Shown here piece after piece: positions 14,525 to 15,905 of a stretch of 15,905 bases of DNA. The notes under the pieces were generated by a model. That model ran no database searches and was not told the DNA's origin. It was given only the letters and a program-made list of their open reading frames with translations. The position numbers were made by a program, and so were the translations under genes. The DNA lies in NCBI GenBank assembly GCA_021157555.1, contig JAGGWL010000371.1, positions 1 through 15,905 of the forward strand. Direction: 5' to 3'. Within the stretch, counting starts at the first letter, position 1, and each line of letters starts with the position of its first letter. The DNA is from Deltaproteobacteria bacterium. GTDB lineage: Bacteria > Desulfobacterota > Desulfobacteria > Desulfobacterales > BuS5.

Positions 14525-15526
14525 TTACAACAGTTTTAATCCTGCTTCTGCGACTGTTTTTTGCCCTCGCATGGCTGATTGGCTTATAGTGGGCTGAGCT
14601 AAATTTAGTTTCTTTGCCAGATCTACGGTCGTCATCCCTAATTCCCGCGTCCCCCAGTAACAAAGTAGATCCCTTGCTTTCACGGCTTGCTTATATTTAC
14701 CACGAGCTAAAACATCCCCCGGCTTAATCTTCAGCAAAAGAGCCACCTGCTTAACCAGCCAGTCAAAATCGTACCCCTTAGCCTCAATCTCGTACTTGCG
14801 CTCAAAATTCTCCTGAGATTCCCTTAATACCTTTTCGACAAAATCTCCATCACCCAGGATGCGCTCATCACCCTTCATCCGGGCAGCATTCTTTCGTAAT
14901 GATTTAACCACTGACCAACCACCAGCGCTACGAATCAAACCACCTCCTGTCAAATCAGGTCTTCGTCCATCAGCAATTCCCTTTTTGAGATACTTCCGGT
15001 AACGCCGACGGGCAATTGAATATTTGTTGTCATAAAACTTCAGGATGTAATTCGTATCCTGCCAGTCATACTTGTTTTTGCCCATCAGTACGCTATGACC
15101 GCAATAAGGATACGTATCCAGTTTCTTTAAATCTGATACAAGTTTCGCCCTAAGGGGATTCAGGTGAATGTAGCGCACCAACTCTAATAAATATTGATCC
15201 TCCTGGCACAGAATTGATTTATAACGATTTTGAAATAGCTTACCATGTCGTCGATGACGATGGTTAAAACTGACCGCGTATCCGGTCAACAGCCGCCGCA
15301 TTACTGTGGCTATCGGCACGACTCCGGTTCGCAACAACAGATGCAGGTGGTTAGGTATTAAAGCCCATGCAAAACAAGAGGTTTTAGTTTCGATTAAAAT
15401 AACGCCAAGTCTTTTTAAAAAATTATTACGGTCGCTGTCATCATAAAATAGCTTTCGACGTTCGATCCCTCGTAATATTATATGATGTAAAGCCCCGTGG
15501 GCGTCTATGCGAGCTTTTCTTGGCAT
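14525..15526 (-). CDS. REP-associated tyrosine transposase (RAYT, Y1/IS200-like)
   Basis: This 333-residue protein opens MPRKARIDAHGALHHIILRG, the typical RAYT start. The HUH metal site is IPNHLHLLLRTG (H60, H62). It is followed by FNHRHRRHGKLFQNRYKS and then RYIHLNPLRAKL, a strongly conserved block in which Y119 is a candidate catalytic tyrosine. Residues about 280-333 form a DnaA-like helix-turn-helix (ARDLLCYWGTRELGMTTVDL and on), probably for DNA recognition. I chose ATG 15526. The frame extends to a TTG at 15565, which lies in the terminal repeat and would add 13 non-conserved residues. No clear Shine-Dalgarno sequence precedes ATG 15526, so expression may be low. The frame is intact and the protein is likely functional. 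Confidence 0.93.
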   Translation of the reverse strand: MPRKARIDAHGALHHIILRGIERRKLFYDDSDRNNFLKRLGVILIETKTSCFAWALIPNHLHLLLRTGVVPIATVMRRLLTGYAVSFNHRHRRHGKLFQNRYKSILCQEDQYLLELVRYIHLNPLRAKLVSDLKKLDTYPYCGHSVLMGKNKYDWQDTNYILKFYDNKYSIARRRYRKYLKKGIADGRRPDLTGGGLIRSAGGWSVVKSLRKNAARMKGDERILGDGDFVEKVLRESQENFERKYEIEAKGYDFDWLVKQVALLLKIKPGDVLARGKYKQAVKARDLLCYWGTRELGMTTVDLAKKLNLAQPTISQSAMRGQKTVAEAGLKLL

Positions 15527-15564
15527 AAAAATTCTATAACTTAATTTTATTCGGTTGTTAATCA

Positions 15565-15586
15565 ATATTCCAATGGACGTCCCCTA
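15565..15586 (-). repeat. Right terminal inverted repeat of the RAYT element
   Basis: It reads in reverse as TAGGGGACGTCCATTGG and onward, matching the left repeat at 21 of 22 positions. It ends 9 nt from the stop codon of the antitoxin-like gene. Confidence 0.85.
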
Positions 15587-15595
15587 TGCCTTATT

Positions 15596-15853
15596 TCAAA
15601 ACATACTTTCGGTTCTTGTGGTAGATTTTCTGCTCGAATAGATATCTTTTATCTGCTCTTCAATGGTTCTATCATCCTCCCATGTTCCACATATAGAGAG
15701 AAAATCATCAGTTGCGTATCTTTCATCCAGACCGGATGTGATAATTTCCTGTTTAAAAAAATGTACAACTTTAGCTAATTTTTTTTGAACAGGTTGAGAC
15801 AGGCCTTGTACCTCTTTTAAAATTGTTTCTTCATATATTGTCTTTGTCTGCAT
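15596..15853 (-). CDS. Antitoxin-like small protein, toxin partner not found
   Basis: This 85-residue protein starts with a helical, dimerisation-like stretch (TIYEETILKEVQGLSQPVQK, then KLAKVVHFFKQE). It ends with a tail containing FLSICGTWEDDRTIEEQIKD followed by IYSSR. The W-x-DDR-x-x-EE-x-I-x-x-I-x-x-SR tail is typical of type II antitoxins paired with PIN-domain toxins and would wrap the toxin. AGGAGG lies 6 nt before the ATG. A toxin gene would be expected immediately downstream on the - strand, but the RAYT element begins 9 nt after the stop. No PIN gene appears before 13603 either, so this looks like an orphan. The last residues (RTESMF) may have been altered by the insertion. The family name is by pattern only. 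Confidence 0.6.
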   Translation of the reverse strand: MQTKTIYEETILKEVQGLSQPVQKKLAKVVHFFKQEIITSGLDERYATDDFLSICGTWEDDRTIEEQIKDIYSSRKSTTRTESMF

Positions 15854-15905
15854 GATAAGCCTCCTGTAAATTCTTTATTCTTGTACTATAAGCATGCTTC
15901 CTTTA

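Larger units (their letters stand above)
14492..15586 (-). mobile_element. RAYT transposon-like element with 22-bp terminal inverted repeats
   Basis: The element spans about 1.1 kb around a single transposase gene. Its ends, 14492-14513 and 15565-15586, are inverted repeats matching at 21 of 22 positions, with core TAGGGGACGTCCATTG. The inner GGACGTCC is itself palindromic. RAYT (TnpA-REP) proteins normally act on REP palindromes. Here the palindromes flank the transposase gene directly, as in other RAYT loci. No target duplication is evident, as expected for a Y1 transposase. Near-identical ends suggest a recent insertion. Confidence 0.8.

Noticed and set aside
1..15905. CRISPR arrays, tRNA or rRNA genes
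   Set aside because: No regularly spaced direct repeats, cloverleaf-like sequences or rRNA motifs were seen on either strand.

Overview
The window looks like an AT-rich chromosome segment from a Gram-negative anaerobe, most likely a Desulfobacterota (Desulfobacterales-type) bacterium. This is an inference. It rests on the ribosomal/replication gene order with a DUF2232 membrane gene between rpsR and rplI, on LarB and a CGGC-type protein, on a PHP (endonuclease Q-like)/UvrD fusion, and on RAYT transposases bounded by GGGGACG motifs. No rRNA, tRNA, CRISPR array or phage module was seen.

Region 1 (1-4388, + strand) is housekeeping: the 3' end of rpsR (bS18), a DUF2232/YybS-like membrane protein, rplI (bL9), dnaB, and coaBC overlapping the end of dnaB. 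It is probably one operon whose promoter lies left of the window. A complex inverted repeat lies between rpsR and the membrane gene, and a hairpin lies before rplI. A 79-bp MITE-like hairpin (4433-4511) closes the region.

Region 2 (4514-6526, - strand) is a two-gene unit: larB (nickel-pincer cofactor step 1) followed by a metal-dependent amidohydrolase. Divergent from it, on the + strand, are an MscS-type channel and an abutting cysteine-rich CGGC-family protein (6692-8149).

Region 3 (8188-12616, + strand) is the most interesting part. An unrecognised 179-aa protein overlaps by 4 nt a 1137-aa protein. That protein joins an endonuclease Q-like PHP/zinc-finger nuclease to a full UvrD/PcrA-type helicase and ends in QMQLF, which resembles a sliding-clamp binding motif. 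An unrecognised 147-aa protein follows. I read this as a candidate repair module for deaminated DNA bases.

Region 4 (12617-15905) is accessory DNA: a gene-poor stretch, a decayed RAYT transposase, a Uma2-family endonuclease, an intact RAYT element with near-perfect 22-bp terminal inverted repeats, and an orphan antitoxin-like gene just beyond it. A dispersed repeat (core GGAACGAGGACGAAATAA) occurs in at least four intergenic spots and shares a GRGGACG core with the RAYT ends.
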